Source: Accumulibacter sp031732795 (GTDB lineage Bacteria; Pseudomonadota; Gammaproteobacteria; Burkholderiales; Rhodocyclaceae). From it: DNA of 64,000 nucleotides. Shown here piece by piece: positions 16,873 through 25,703 of this stretch. Each line of letters begins with the position of its first letter. Positions within the stretch are counted from its first letter, which is position 1. The translations under genes and the position numbers were made by a program. The stretch covers positions 62,001-126,000 of the forward strand of contig JAVMKC010000031.1 of NCBI GenBank assembly GCA_031732795.1, written 5' to 3'. Under the pieces are notes generated by a model. The model made no database searches, was not told where the DNA came from, and saw nothing but the letters and a program-made list of their open reading frames with translations.

Positions 16873-17751
16873 CTAGTCGAGCAGACCGGCTTGCTGCATG
16901 GCGGCGCGCACGCGCGCATGACAGTCCGGCGACAAAGAGGTCAAGGGCGAGCGAATGCCGGGACCGATCAGCCCCATCTGTTGGCAAGCCCACTTGACGG
17001 GAATCGGATTGGCTTCGCAGAACAGTTGGCGGTGCAGGCTGAGAAGCCGGGCATTGATTTCTCTGGCCTTGACGACGTCACCTGCCCGTGCCGCGGCGCA
17101 AAGATCGTGCATCGGCCGTGGGGCGACGTTGGCGACGACCGAGATGTTGCCTTGGGCGCCGAGAAGCATCAGGGCACAGGCGCTGGCGTCATCGCCGCTA
17201 TATACGGCGAAACCGGCGGGCGCGCGAACGATCAGTTCAGCACCGCGATCCATGTTGCCGGTGGCGTCCTTGATGCCGACGATATTGTCGATCTCCGCCA
17301 GGCGCAGAGCCGTTTCGTTAGCCAGATCGGCGACCGTTCGACCGGGAACGTTGTACAGGATCACCGGGATGTTTACCGCTTCGGCAATCGTCCGGAAATG
17401 GTGGTAAAGGCCGTCCTGAGTCGGTTTGTTGTAATACGGCACGACCGACAGCGCGGCGTCGGCGCCGGCCTGGTGGGCGTAGCGCGTCAGTTCGATCGCT
17501 TCGGCGGTGGAATTGCCACCCGTGCCCGCGATCACCGGGATCCGTCCGGCGGCTTGCTCGACGGCGACGCGGATCAGTTGACAGTGTTCCTCAACAGTGA
17601 CGGTGGGTGATTCGCCGGTGGTGCCGACGATGACGATAGCATCGGTGCCTTCCGTGACGTGAAAATCGATCAGCCGACGCAAAGCGGGCAGGTCGAGGCT
17701 GCCATCTGCATGCATCGGGGTGACAATCGCGACGATTGATCCGGTAATCAT
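16873..17751 (-). CDS. dapA: 4-hydroxy-tetrahydrodipicolinate synthase
   Basis: The 292-residue TIM-barrel enzyme condenses pyruvate with aspartate semialdehyde, the first step of lysine and diaminopimelate synthesis. Visible signatures are GTTGESPTV near residue 43, YNVPGRT near 133 (catalytic Tyr) and GIKDATGN near 160, which holds the Schiff-base lysine. The length is exactly that of the family. It is the first gene of the dapA-bamC-MBL unit on the minus strand. Confidence 0.97.
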   Translation of the reverse strand: MITGSIVAIVTPMHADGSLDLPALRRLIDFHVTEGTDAIVIVGTTGESPTVTVEEHCQLIRVAVEQAAGRIPVIAGTGGNSTAEAIELTRYAHQAGADAALSVVPYYNKPTQDGLYHHFRTIAEAVNIPVILYNVPGRTVADLANETALRLAEIDNIVGIKDATGNMDRGAELIVRAPAGFAVYSGDDASACALMLLGAQGNISVVANVAPRPMHDLCAAARAGDVVKAREINARLLSLHRQLFCEANPIPVKWACQQMGLIGPGIRSPLTSLSPDCHARVRAAMQQAGLLD

Positions 17752-17897
17752 GATGGTAAGTGTCCGGGAATGGGCCGAACGACGCCGGCCGTTGACTAAT
17801 CAAGCGGCTGATTTTAACCGAAGGGCCGGGCCATGGCCAATGCAATCGCGCTCACCAGGAGCGCTCATCCTGCGCGATGGAGGATGGGCGGGTCGAA

Positions 17898-18824
17898 TCA
17901 GATGTGCGCCAGGACCCGGATATGACCGGCGACGCTACGCGCCAGTGCCGAAAGGGCGTAACCGCCTTCCAGCATCGAGACGATTCGTCCCTGCGCGCTT
18001 TCATCGGCGATCGACTTCAATTGCTCGGTTACCCAGATATAGTCTCTTTCGAGTAATTTCAGCCCGCCCATTTCGTCTTCGTAATGAGCATCGAAACCGG
18101 CCGAGATGAAGAGCATCTGCGGTTGAAATTCGCGCAGACGAGGCAACCACAGATCGGTGACCACCCGGCGGAATTCGTCGCCGTCGCAGCCGCGGCACAG
18201 CGGCACGTTGAGCATGTTCTCGGCGGGATCTTCGGTACCGGAATACGGGTAAAAAGGATGCTGAAAGGTGCTGACCATCAGCACTTGCGGGTTGCTCTTG
18301 AAACAATCTTCGGTGCCGTTGCCATGATGGACGTCGAAGTCGATCACTGCCACTCTGGACAATCCATGCGCCTCCAGGGCATGCGCGGCGGCGACGGCGA
18401 TGTTGTTGAAAAAGCAGAAACCCATCGCGGCTTCACGCTCGGCATGGTGGCCCGGTGGCCGGACCGCGCAAAAGGCGTTTTCGACCTCGCCGCTCATGAT
18501 TAGATCAACCGCCTTGACGCCGGCTCCCGCCGCTCGCAAAGCCGCATGCCAGGTATGACGGTTCATCGCCGTATCCGGATCGAGATGCACGATTCCCAGA
18601 TCGGGGGCGGCGCGCTTCAAGCGTTCGAGGTGCGCTGCGGTATGAACCCGGTTGAGTTGTTGGAAAGTGGCCTGTGGGGCATCGTAATAGACAAAATAGG
18701 AGTCCAGTCCCTGCGCGATCATATGGTCGCTGATCACGGTCAGCCGCTCCGGCGATTCCGGGTGGTAGGAGCCCATGTCGTGCAATTGACATTCGCGATG
18801 GGTGATGAATGCAGTGGTGGTCAC
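17898..18824 (-). CDS. Histone deacetylase-fold protein (acetoin utilisation/acetylpolyamine amidohydrolase-like)
   Basis: The 308-residue protein starts with GTG, with AAAGG five bases upstream. It shows HPESPERL near the N-terminus, RPPGHHAE and the metal-binding VIDFDVHHGNGTEDCF near residues 155-170, SAGFDAHYED near 245, and a late GGYAL. These are the zinc ligands and catalytic histidine pair of class II-type bacterial HDAC homologues. Such enzymes deacetylate polyamines or protein lysines; the substrate here is unknown. It lies upstream of dapA on the same strand and divergent from the MoxR operon. Confidence 0.92.
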   Translation of the reverse strand: MTTTAFITHRECQLHDMGSYHPESPERLTVISDHMIAQGLDSYFVYYDAPQATFQQLNRVHTAAHLERLKRAAPDLGIVHLDPDTAMNRHTWHAALRAAGAGVKAVDLIMSGEVENAFCAVRPPGHHAEREAAMGFCFFNNIAVAAAHALEAHGLSRVAVIDFDVHHGNGTEDCFKSNPQVLMVSTFQHPFYPYSGTEDPAENMLNVPLCRGCDGDEFRRVVTDLWLPRLREFQPQMLFISAGFDAHYEDEMGGLKLLERDYIWVTEQLKSIADESAQGRIVSMLEGGYALSALARSVAGHIRVLAHI

Positions 18825-18947
18825 TGGTGCCTTTCTGCAGCAGAGCGGTCGCTGGTTATCAGGATCGACGCGGAATCGGGTTATTCATTGATGGTTTATT
18901 ATCATCCTAATTGCGTTGACACGACAAGCCATCGACTCATGCTCCAT

Positions 18948-19865
18948 ATGACCCACTCCTCTCCGGTCACCGACCTGCTGGCCGCCGCCAACCGCATCGT
19001 TCTGGGCAAAGAACGGGAAGTGCGCCTCGCCGTCTGCTGTCTGCTGGCAGGAGGTCATTTGCTGATCGAAGATCTGCCGGGAGTCGGCAAAACGACGTTG
19101 GCGCAGACCTTGGCGCGCCTGTTGGGCTTTCGCTTTGCGCGAATTCAATTCACCAGCGACATGCTGCCGGCGGATATTCTCGGCGTGTCGATCTTCGATC
19201 GTGTGCAAAGCGCATTTCGCTTCCTTCCCGGTCCGGTGTTTTCGGATCTGCTGCTGGCCGATGAAATCAATCGCGCCACGCCGAAAACCCAGAGCGCTCT
19301 GCTCGAAGCGATGGAGGAGGGGCAGGTGACCATCGAAGGCGAAACCCGGCCCTTGCCGGAACCGTTTTTCGTCATCGCCACCCAGAATCCGGCCAACCAG
19401 ATCGGCACGTTTCCCTTGCCCGAATCACAGTTGGACCGTTTCTTGTTGCGGATCGAACTCGGCTATCCGGATCGTGCCGCCGAGCGCTTGCTGTTCGAAA
19501 GCGGGGGACGGCGGGAACAGTTGCCGACGTTGCAGCCTGGCGTGTCGGCTGGCGAATTCAAAACGTGGCAACGAGCGGTCGGAGCGGTTCATGCCGCGCC
19601 GGCGCTGCTCGATTACCTGCAATTGCTGATCGCTGGCAGTCGCCAGGACTCGCGATTCATGCACGGCCTGAGTCCGCGCGCCGGCTTGGCGTTGTTGGCG
19701 GCCGCTCGATCCTGGGCGTTCACCGACGGGCGTCCGATGGTTTTGCCCGAGGACGTGCAGGCCGTGCTGCCGTCGGTCGCCCGCCATCGATTGCGCCGGG
19801 TCAATGGCGAACCGACGAGTGAAGACGACATCGTGACACTGATCCGTTCCGTGGCGCTGCCTTGA
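18948..19865 (+). CDS. MoxR-family AAA+ ATPase
   Basis: The 305-residue protein has Walker A GVGKTT near residue 46, DMLPADILGVSIFD near 70, Walker B LLLADEINRA near 102 with TPKTQSALLEAMEEGQV, and FVIATQNP (sensor 1) near 142. This is the MoxR pattern. MoxR ATPases act as chaperones for maturation of secreted or membrane complexes, commonly encoded with DUF58 and transglutaminase proteins, as here. ATGs at 18939 and 18948 are both possible. The gene opens a four-gene operon with four-base overlaps. Confidence 0.93.
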   Translation: MTHSSPVTDLLAAANRIVLGKEREVRLAVCCLLAGGHLLIEDLPGVGKTTLAQTLARLLGFRFARIQFTSDMLPADILGVSIFDRVQSAFRFLPGPVFSDLLLADEINRATPKTQSALLEAMEEGQVTIEGETRPLPEPFFVIATQNPANQIGTFPLPESQLDRFLLRIELGYPDRAAERLLFESGGRREQLPTLQPGVSAGEFKTWQRAVGAVHAAPALLDYLQLLIAGSRQDSRFMHGLSPRAGLALLAAARSWAFTDGRPMVLPEDVQAVLPSVARHRLRRVNGEPTSEDDIVTLIRSVALP

Positions 19866-20821
19866 AGTTCCGGCGAGAGGCTTTTCCACGTTGGCTGTTC
19901 AGGCGGGTGCCCGATCGACAAACGCCGATCATTCTGAGGCAACGACGGATCTTCATCCTGCCGAGCGGCGCCGGACTGCTGTTTGCGGTTGCGGTGGCGC
20001 TGATGCTGATCGGGGCGATCAACTACAACCTCGGGTTGGGGCACGCGTTGGTCTTTCTGCTTGTCGGGGTCGCTCTGGTGGCGATGGTGCACACCTTTCG
20101 CAATCTTTTCGCCCTGCGGTTGACACCGGGACATGCCGAGCCGGTGTTCGCCGGCGAGCCGGCGCGCTTCCCGCTGCGGATCGACAACCGCAGTCGCCTG
20201 CCTCGTCGAGCGATCGAACTGGCCTTCGCCGGCCAGCCGAATGTCAGCGTCGACGTGCCGGCCGGCGCGCAGGTGTCAGCGTTCGTCAGCCATGTGGCGC
20301 CGCAGCGCGGCTTTTTCGAACCGGGGCCGGTGACGCTGGCCACCCGTTATCCGCTGGGCCTGTTCCGTGCCTGGAGTTACCCGTTCCCCGTCTGGTCCTG
20401 CGTGGTCTATCCGAAGCCGGTCCATCGACCGTTACCTTTGCCGACGGTCAGTGGTCTGGTCGAACAGGATCACCATGGCGAGGGTCAAGACGACTTCGCT
20501 GGTCTACGACAACGTCAGGATAGTGATCCGACTCGCCATATCGCTTGGAAAGCCGTGGCGCGTCGCGCTGACGAACAGCCGCTGCTGGTCAAGCAATTTA
20601 CCGGTGGCGGGACGGAGGAACTCTGGCTGCGCTGGTCGCTAGCCGCTGGCGCCGATGATGAGGATCGGCTGTCGATCCTTGCTGGTTGGGTGCTCGCCGC
20701 CGAACGGCAACACGCGCGCTATGGACTCGAACTGCCGGATCTCCGCATTGCGCCGGCGCGGGGAGCCGCACATCGTGCGGCCTGCCTGCGTGCATTGGCC
20801 TTGTTCGACCGGTCGGCATGA
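19862..20821 (+). CDS. DUF58 domain-containing membrane protein
   Basis: A TTG start overlapping the moxR stop gives 319 residues. After a basic N-terminus there are two adjacent membrane helices (about 38-82), then a DUF58 domain with LPLPTVSGLVEQDHHGEGQD and the conserved YDNVRI/RQRQDSDPTRHIAWKAVAR region (about 200-245) that is the family core. Proteins of this kind bear a von Willebrand-like fold and partner MoxR ATPases. It overlaps the transglutaminase gene by ATGA. A TTG start is unusual but no ATG or GTG lies in a sensible position. Confidence 0.88.
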   Translation: MKFRREAFPRWLFRRVPDRQTPIILRQRRIFILPSGAGLLFAVAVALMLIGAINYNLGLGHALVFLLVGVALVAMVHTFRNLFALRLTPGHAEPVFAGEPARFPLRIDNRSRLPRRAIELAFAGQPNVSVDVPAGAQVSAFVSHVAPQRGFFEPGPVTLATRYPLGLFRAWSYPFPVWSCVVYPKPVHRPLPLPTVSGLVEQDHHGEGQDDFAGLRQRQDSDPTRHIAWKAVARRADEQPLLVKQFTGGGTEELWLRWSLAAGADDEDRLSILAGWVLAAERQHARYGLELPDLRIAPARGAAHRAACLRALALFDRSA

Positions 20822-22782
20822 AGCGTGTAGCGCGCGTCGAACTCGACCACGAAACCATTCCCTGGTTGCTGGCTGTCGCGGCGGGTACCGTCGCGCCGCA
20901 TATGGCGCATTTGCCGTGGTGGTTGACGGGGCTGGTTGTAGTGATTCTGCTCTGGCGGACCGGCTTGTGGCAGCAGCGGCGACCGTTGCCGCATCGTGGC
21001 TGGCGGGTGTTGCTGGTCGTCGGCTGCGTTGCTGCGATTACCTGGCAATTCCGGACCTTGTTTGGCAGGGACGCCGGCGTTGCCCTGCTGGTCGTCTTCA
21101 TGGCCCTCAAACTGCTCGAAATGAACACCCGTCGCGACGCGATCGTGGTGGTGATTCTCGGCTATTTTCTGCTGCTGACCCATTATTTCTACTCGCAGAG
21201 CATCGCCACCGGCGTCTGGCTGCTGATGATGGTTACCGGGCTGACAGCAACCTTGCTGCGTCTGCATGGCGGGGCGCAGCCTCCACCGGCCGTTATCCGT
21301 CAAGCGGGCTGGATGCTGGTGCAGGCCCTCCCGTTCATGCTGGTTCTTTACCTGTTGTTTCCACGTGTCACCGGTCCGCTATGGGGCTTGCCGCAAGATG
21401 CTTATACCGGGGTTAGTGGACTGGCCGATCATCTGGCGCCCGGCTCGATCAGCCGCCTGATCCAGTCCGGGGCGATCGCTTTTCGTAGCCGTTTTGCCGA
21501 TGGGCAACCGGAACAAAGCGAGCTCTACTGGCGCGGGCCGGTATTCGACAGTTTCGACGGGCAGACTTGGCGTGCTCGTGCGCGGCCAGCCGTGGCATCC
21601 AGCGTGCCGCCGCAGATCGAGAGCCGCGGTAAAGCGTATGCTTACACCACTTTGCTCGAAGCCCATCATCAACGGTGGTTGCTGGCGCTGGATGTGCCGA
21701 CCGTACTGCCGGCGGGCAGTCGTTGGGCGCCAACCCTGGAAGTGCTGGCCAGCGAGCCGGTCCGTTTACGCAACCGTTTCTCTTTCGAATCGACCACCGC
21801 GTACCGTGTCAATCGCTTCGAAAGTCCGGCTCTGCTCGACGAGGCCCTGGCCTTGCCGCCGACGGTCAACCCGCGGGCTCGCGCGCTGGCCGAGGAATGG
21901 CGTTCCCGCTCGCCGGGAAAAATCGTCGACGCGGCATTGTCCCTGTTTCGTGAGCAGCCTTTCCGTTATACCCTGCAGCCGCCGTTGCTGGGTCGTGATG
22001 GTATTGATCAGTTCCTGTTCGACACGCGGCAGGGATTTTGCGAACACTATGCCTCCGCCTTCGTCTTTCTGATGCGCGCTGCCGGCGTGCCTGCCCGAGT
22101 GGTCGCCGGTTACCAGGGTGGGGAAATCAATCCGGTCGACGGCTATTTGACCGTCCGTCAATCCGATGCCCATGCCTGGGCCGAAGTGTGGATCGAAGGC
22201 CGGGGCTGGTTGCGTGTTGACCCCACCGCGGCGGTCGCACCGTCGCGTGTCGAACAGGGAATCGTTGCCGCGCTGCCGGCTGCCGAACCGCTGCCGGTGC
22301 TGGTTCGCCTGGATGCCGACTGGCTGCGTGAGTGGCGTAACCGGTGGGAAGCGGCCAACAGTACGTGGAACCTGTGGGTGCTCGGTTACAATCCTCAGCG
22401 TCAGCGGGAAGTGCTTTCCCGGTTCGGTTGGGCGGATGCCGACTGGCGCGGGATGAGCGCAGCCTTGGCCGTACTGTGCGCGCTGGCTTTGGCGATCGTC
22501 GCCTGGTGGACTCGTCCCGTCATACCGAGACCGGATTCGGCGCGGCGCGCCTGGCGGCAATTCTGCAACGAACTGCGACGCCGGGGAGTACAACTCCGCA
22601 CCTGGGAAGGGCCGCTGGCTTTTGCCGAACGCGTCGCTGATGAACAGCCGGCGTTGGCAACCGTGACCCGGGAGGCGGCGGGTTGCTATGCGACATTGTG
22701 TTACGGCCGAGAGGTCGATGACGAATTACGACGACTACAACGCTGTCGGCTGCGACTGCCGCTGCGACGGAGATGCGAATGA
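20818..22782 (+). CDS. TgpA-type membrane transglutaminase (DUF3488 + transglutaminase core + DUF4129)
   Basis: The 654-residue protein has an N-terminal membrane domain with several helices (about 15-200), then a periplasmic transglutaminase core. The catalytic triad is visible: Cys408 in RQGFCEHYASAF, His in DAHAWAEVW (about 449) and Asp in LRVDPTAA (about 467). One more helix near 550-565 precedes a cytoplasmic C-terminal DUF4129-like tail. The layout is that of Pseudomonas aeruginosa TgpA, which is essential there. The start overlaps the DUF58 stop as ATGA; an earlier in-frame ATG lies inside DUF58 and is not preferred. Confidence 0.92.
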   Translation: MKRVARVELDHETIPWLLAVAAGTVAPHMAHLPWWLTGLVVVILLWRTGLWQQRRPLPHRGWRVLLVVGCVAAITWQFRTLFGRDAGVALLVVFMALKLLEMNTRRDAIVVVILGYFLLLTHYFYSQSIATGVWLLMMVTGLTATLLRLHGGAQPPPAVIRQAGWMLVQALPFMLVLYLLFPRVTGPLWGLPQDAYTGVSGLADHLAPGSISRLIQSGAIAFRSRFADGQPEQSELYWRGPVFDSFDGQTWRARARPAVASSVPPQIESRGKAYAYTTLLEAHHQRWLLALDVPTVLPAGSRWAPTLEVLASEPVRLRNRFSFESTTAYRVNRFESPALLDEALALPPTVNPRARALAEEWRSRSPGKIVDAALSLFREQPFRYTLQPPLLGRDGIDQFLFDTRQGFCEHYASAFVFLMRAAGVPARVVAGYQGGEINPVDGYLTVRQSDAHAWAEVWIEGRGWLRVDPTAAVAPSRVEQGIVAALPAAEPLPVLVRLDADWLREWRNRWEAANSTWNLWVLGYNPQRQREVLSRFGWADADWRGMSAALAVLCALALAIVAWWTRPVIPRPDSARRAWRQFCNELRRRGVQLRTWEGPLAFAERVADEQPALATVTREAAGCYATLCYGREVDDELRRLQRCRLRLPLRRRCE

Positions 22783-23813
22783 TGAAGATTGTTTCCAGAA
22801 TCTGGCTCGCCGGTTTGTTAACCAGTCTGTTGCCGTTGGTCGCCTATGGTCAGAGTGGTCAGAGTGGTCAGAGTGGCCAGGTTTTCAGTCGTCAGCCGGT
22901 GGTCCAGGCGTTCATTCGCGACATGCATGAGCGGCATGGTTTCGATGTCGAGCATTTGACGGCGCAATTTTCCACCATTCGCCCGAACGCGGTGGTCCTG
23001 CGTGCCATTCGCCCGCCCGCGGTTCCAGAAATGCAACGTTCGTGGTTTCGCTACCGCCAACGGTTCATCACCAGCCCGCGCATCGCCGGTGGGCTACGCT
23101 TCTGGAAACAGAACGAAGCCACCTTGCAGCGCGCCGAACAGATTTACGGCGTTCCGGCGGCGGTGATCGTGGCGATCATCGGTGTTGAAACCGAATACGG
23201 CCAGAACATGGGCAGTTTCAACGTCCTCGAAGCGCTGTCCTCGCTGGCGTTCAACTATCCGCCACGCGCCGACTTCTTTCGCGACGAACTCGAACAATTC
23301 CTGCTGCTGAGCCGCGAGAATGGCATCAACCCACTGACGGTGAAAGGTTCGTATGCTGGTGCGATCGGCATTCCGCAGTTCATGCCCGGTAGTCAAAGGC
23401 GTTTTGCCGTCGATTTCGATGGCGATGATCGCATCGATCTGCGAAACAGCACTGTTGATGCCATCGGCAGTGTCGCTCGTTTCCTGCAGCAACATGGTTG
23501 GCAGAAGGGCGCACCGGTAGCCGTTCCAGCGCAGGCCAGCGCCGACCCGGCGCCGTTGCTGGCGATGGGCATCAAACCGACTTTGAGCGTCCAGGAGTTG
23601 ATGGCTCACGGGGTGACGGCGGCCGCCGAGCCTGAGCGAGCGGCAGCAGTGATCGATCTGGTTTCACCGGAAGCGCCAACCGAATACTGGCTGGGGTTCG
23701 ACAATTTTTACGTCATCACCCGCTACAACCGTTCGAGCTTTTATGCAATGTCGGTCTTTCAACTCGCCGAAGCACTGCGTGAACGGCGGGCGCTTGCGAC
23801 TTCGGCGCGTTAG
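22779..23813 (+). CDS. mltB: Lytic murein transglycosylase B (Slt35/MltB family)
   Basis: From the ATG overlapping the transglutaminase stop the protein has 344 residues. A signal peptide ends near AYG, followed by a QSGQSGQSGQ linker made by a 9-bp tandem repeat. The catalytic domain has GVETEYGQNMG (Glu137 is the expected acid/base) and GSYAGAIGIPQFMPGS, plus FDGDDRIDL, an EF-hand-like calcium loop as in Slt35. The enzyme cleaves peptidoglycan to 1,6-anhydromuropeptides. There is no lipobox Cys, so it is probably periplasmic, not lipidated. It closes the MoxR-DUF58-transglutaminase operon and ends 3 bases from rpoS. Confidence 0.94.
   Translation: MMKIVSRIWLAGLLTSLLPLVAYGQSGQSGQSGQVFSRQPVVQAFIRDMHERHGFDVEHLTAQFSTIRPNAVVLRAIRPPAVPEMQRSWFRYRQRFITSPRIAGGLRFWKQNEATLQRAEQIYGVPAAVIVAIIGVETEYGQNMGSFNVLEALSSLAFNYPPRADFFRDELEQFLLLSRENGINPLTVKGSYAGAIGIPQFMPGSQRRFAVDFDGDDRIDLRNSTVDAIGSVARFLQQHGWQKGAPVAVPAQASADPAPLLAMGIKPTLSVQELMAHGVTAAAEPERAAAVIDLVSPEAPTEYWLGFDNFYVITRYNRSSFYAMSVFQLAEALRERRALATSAR
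22848..22880. repeat. In-frame 9-bp tandem repeat in the mltB linker
   Basis: GGTCAGAGT occurs three times exactly (22848-22874) and then decays. It encodes the SGQ repeats just after the signal peptide. Being nine bases long, gain or loss of units would not shift the frame. Confidence 0.88.
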
Positions 23814-23816
23814 ACC

Positions 23817-24773
23817 TCAGAACAGGTGCTCGCGGGTCACGCCGCCGCGGCGAATGATCCGGCGGAGTTGATCGAGCGCTTCGATCTGGATTTGGCGGAC
23901 GCGTTCGCGGGTCAAGTTGAGATCCGTGGCGATTTCCTCGAGCGTGCTGGCTTCGGCGCCTTCGAGACCATAACGGCGTTGCAGGACCTGCTGCTGCTTT
24001 TCGGCCAGTTGTCCGACCCACTTCTTGAGCAGGATATCGATTTCGGTCGACTGCAGCCTTTCGTCGGGATCGGGAAGCTCCTCGTCGGCCAGAACGTCAG
24101 CGATCGTCCGTGTCGGGTCGACTTGCAGCGGTGCGTCGATCGACGTGATTCGCTCATTGAGGCTCATCATCCGGCGGACTTCTTCTACCGGGCGGTCGAT
24201 CAGATTGGCCACCTGTTCGACGCCTACCTCCGGGCCATTGGTCGATTCCAGGTGTCGGACGGCACGCAGTACGAGGTTGATTTCCTTGACCACGTGTACC
24301 GGCAGTCGAATGGTCCGCGATTGGTTCATGATCGCCCGTTCGATTCCTTGCCGAATCCACCACGTGGCGTAGGTCGAGAAGCGGAAACCCCGTTCGGGGT
24401 CGTATTTCTCGATGGCGTGGATCAGTCCGAGGTTGCCTTCCTCGATCAGATCGAGCAGCGGAATGCCGCGATTGAGGTAATGTTTGGCGATATTGACCAC
24501 CAGACGCAGATTGTGCTCGATCATCTTTTGCCGGGCGAGAAATTCGCCGGATCGCGCCCGGCGCGCCCAGGCAGCTTCCTCGCTGGCTGAAAACAGCGGT
24601 TTGGCGCCAATCTCGTTCAGGTAATACTGGGTGACATCGTTGAGCAGCTCGGCTTCCGGCGTGGCGGCCGCCTCCTCGCCGTCGCCGTCGGTTTCTGGTT
24701 CGTCGAGCGGGAAATCGGCATCGTCGTCCGCGCCGTCCAGCGAACCGTGCTCCGTCTCAAATGCGCTGGCCAT
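23817..24773 (-). CDS. rpoS: RNA polymerase sigma factor RpoS (stationary phase/general stress)
   Basis: The 318-residue sigma-70-family protein has an acidic N-terminus, region 1.2 (DVTQYYLNEIGAKPLFSASE, about 47-66), region 2 with NLRLVVNIAKHYLNRG, DLIEEGNLGLIHAIEKYDP and FSTYATWWIRQ (about 88-150), region 3, and region 4 with TLEEIATDLNLTRERVRQI (about 270-290). The lack of a long region 1.1 and the nlpD neighbour identify RpoS, not RpoD. It lies 3 bases after the nlpD stop, so much of its transcription probably starts inside nlpD as in other proteobacteria. Confidence 0.97.
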   Translation of the reverse strand: MASAFETEHGSLDGADDDADFPLDEPETDGDGEEAAATPEAELLNDVTQYYLNEIGAKPLFSASEEAAWARRARSGEFLARQKMIEHNLRLVVNIAKHYLNRGIPLLDLIEEGNLGLIHAIEKYDPERGFRFSTYATWWIRQGIERAIMNQSRTIRLPVHVVKEINLVLRAVRHLESTNGPEVGVEQVANLIDRPVEEVRRMMSLNERITSIDAPLQVDPTRTIADVLADEELPDPDERLQSTEIDILLKKWVGQLAEKQQQVLQRRYGLEGAEASTLEEIATDLNLTRERVRQIQIEALDQLRRIIRRGGVTREHLF

Positions 24774-24776
24774 GGC

Positions 24777-25703
24777 TTAGCGTTGAGGAAGGAATTTGAG
24801 CGGATCGACCGGCTTGCCCTGCCGGCGGACTTCGAAATGAAGCTTGACCTGATCGGCGTCAGTGTTGCCCATCTCGGCGATTTTTTGTCCTTTATTGACC
24901 ATTTGTCCCTCCTTGACCAGTATGTTCTGGTTATGCGCGTAGGCGGTGAGAAAGTTGTTGTTGTGCTTGACAATCACCAGCTTGCCATAACCGCGCAGGC
25001 CGCTGCCACTATAGACCACTTTACCGCCACTGGCCGCCAGAACGGCCTCGCCAGCCCGGCCACCGATGTCGATGCCCTTGTTGCCGCCTTCGCTGAAAGT
25101 GCCGAGCAGTTTGCCGTTGGCCGGCCAATTCCAGGCGATTTCGTCGTTGCTGGAACTTTCGCTGGATTTGTTGTCATCGCCGGCTGCTTCCGGTTTGGCC
25201 TCGGGTTTCGTTTCAGCTTTCGTCACCGGCTTGGCCGTGGCGACGACCGGTTCGGCCGGCTTTTGCTGGGCACGGACCAGTGCCTGCTCGGAATAAGCCT
25301 CCTTGCCGGCTTTCGGTTCGCGTTTCACCAGCTCACCGGTGGCTCCGAGCGGCTTCTGTTCGATCGTGCCGGTGCTGATCGGCTTGACCACCACCGCTCC
25401 CGAATTGGCTGCTGCGCCGGGGGGACGAACGCGCAGAACCTGACCGACCAGGATACGGTTGGGATTTTCGATATTGTTCCAGTTGATCAGGTCCCGGTAA
25501 TCCTGGCCGTGATCGAGGGCGATGGAATAGAGCGTGTCGCCTTTTTTGACGGTGTAGCCGTCTTTGATCGTTGGGGTACTACTACTGGAGGTGCCGCTGC
25601 GGTCGACCGGTGAAGGAGACTGGCTGGCGCAACCCGCCAGAATCAGCACGGTAGCCACACTGATCGCCAAGCGTTGAGCAGTCGAAGAAATGAAAGGTTT
25701 CAT
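24777..25703 (-). CDS. nlpD: NlpD-type LysM/M23 lipoprotein, amidase activator
   Basis: The 308-residue lipoprotein has a signal ending LILAGC (Cys25), a LysM domain (YTVKKGDTLYSIALDHG to LVGQVLRVRP, about 49-93), a low-complexity Lys/Ala/Glu linker, and a C-terminal LytM domain (about 195-305). The catalytic HxGxD is replaced by NKGIDIG, so one zinc ligand is missing, as in E. coli NlpD. It therefore most likely activates an AmiC-type amidase rather than cutting peptidoglycan itself. It overlaps pcm by ATGA and precedes rpoS. Confidence 0.95.
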   Translation of the reverse strand: MKPFISSTAQRLAISVATVLILAGCASQSPSPVDRSGTSSSSTPTIKDGYTVKKGDTLYSIALDHGQDYRDLINWNNIENPNRILVGQVLRVRPPGAAANSGAVVVKPISTGTIEQKPLGATGELVKREPKAGKEAYSEQALVRAQQKPAEPVVATAKPVTKAETKPEAKPEAAGDDNKSSESSSNDEIAWNWPANGKLLGTFSEGGNKGIDIGGRAGEAVLAASGGKVVYSGSGLRGYGKLVIVKHNNNFLTAYAHNQNILVKEGQMVNKGQKIAEMGNTDADQVKLHFEVRRQGKPVDPLKFLPQR

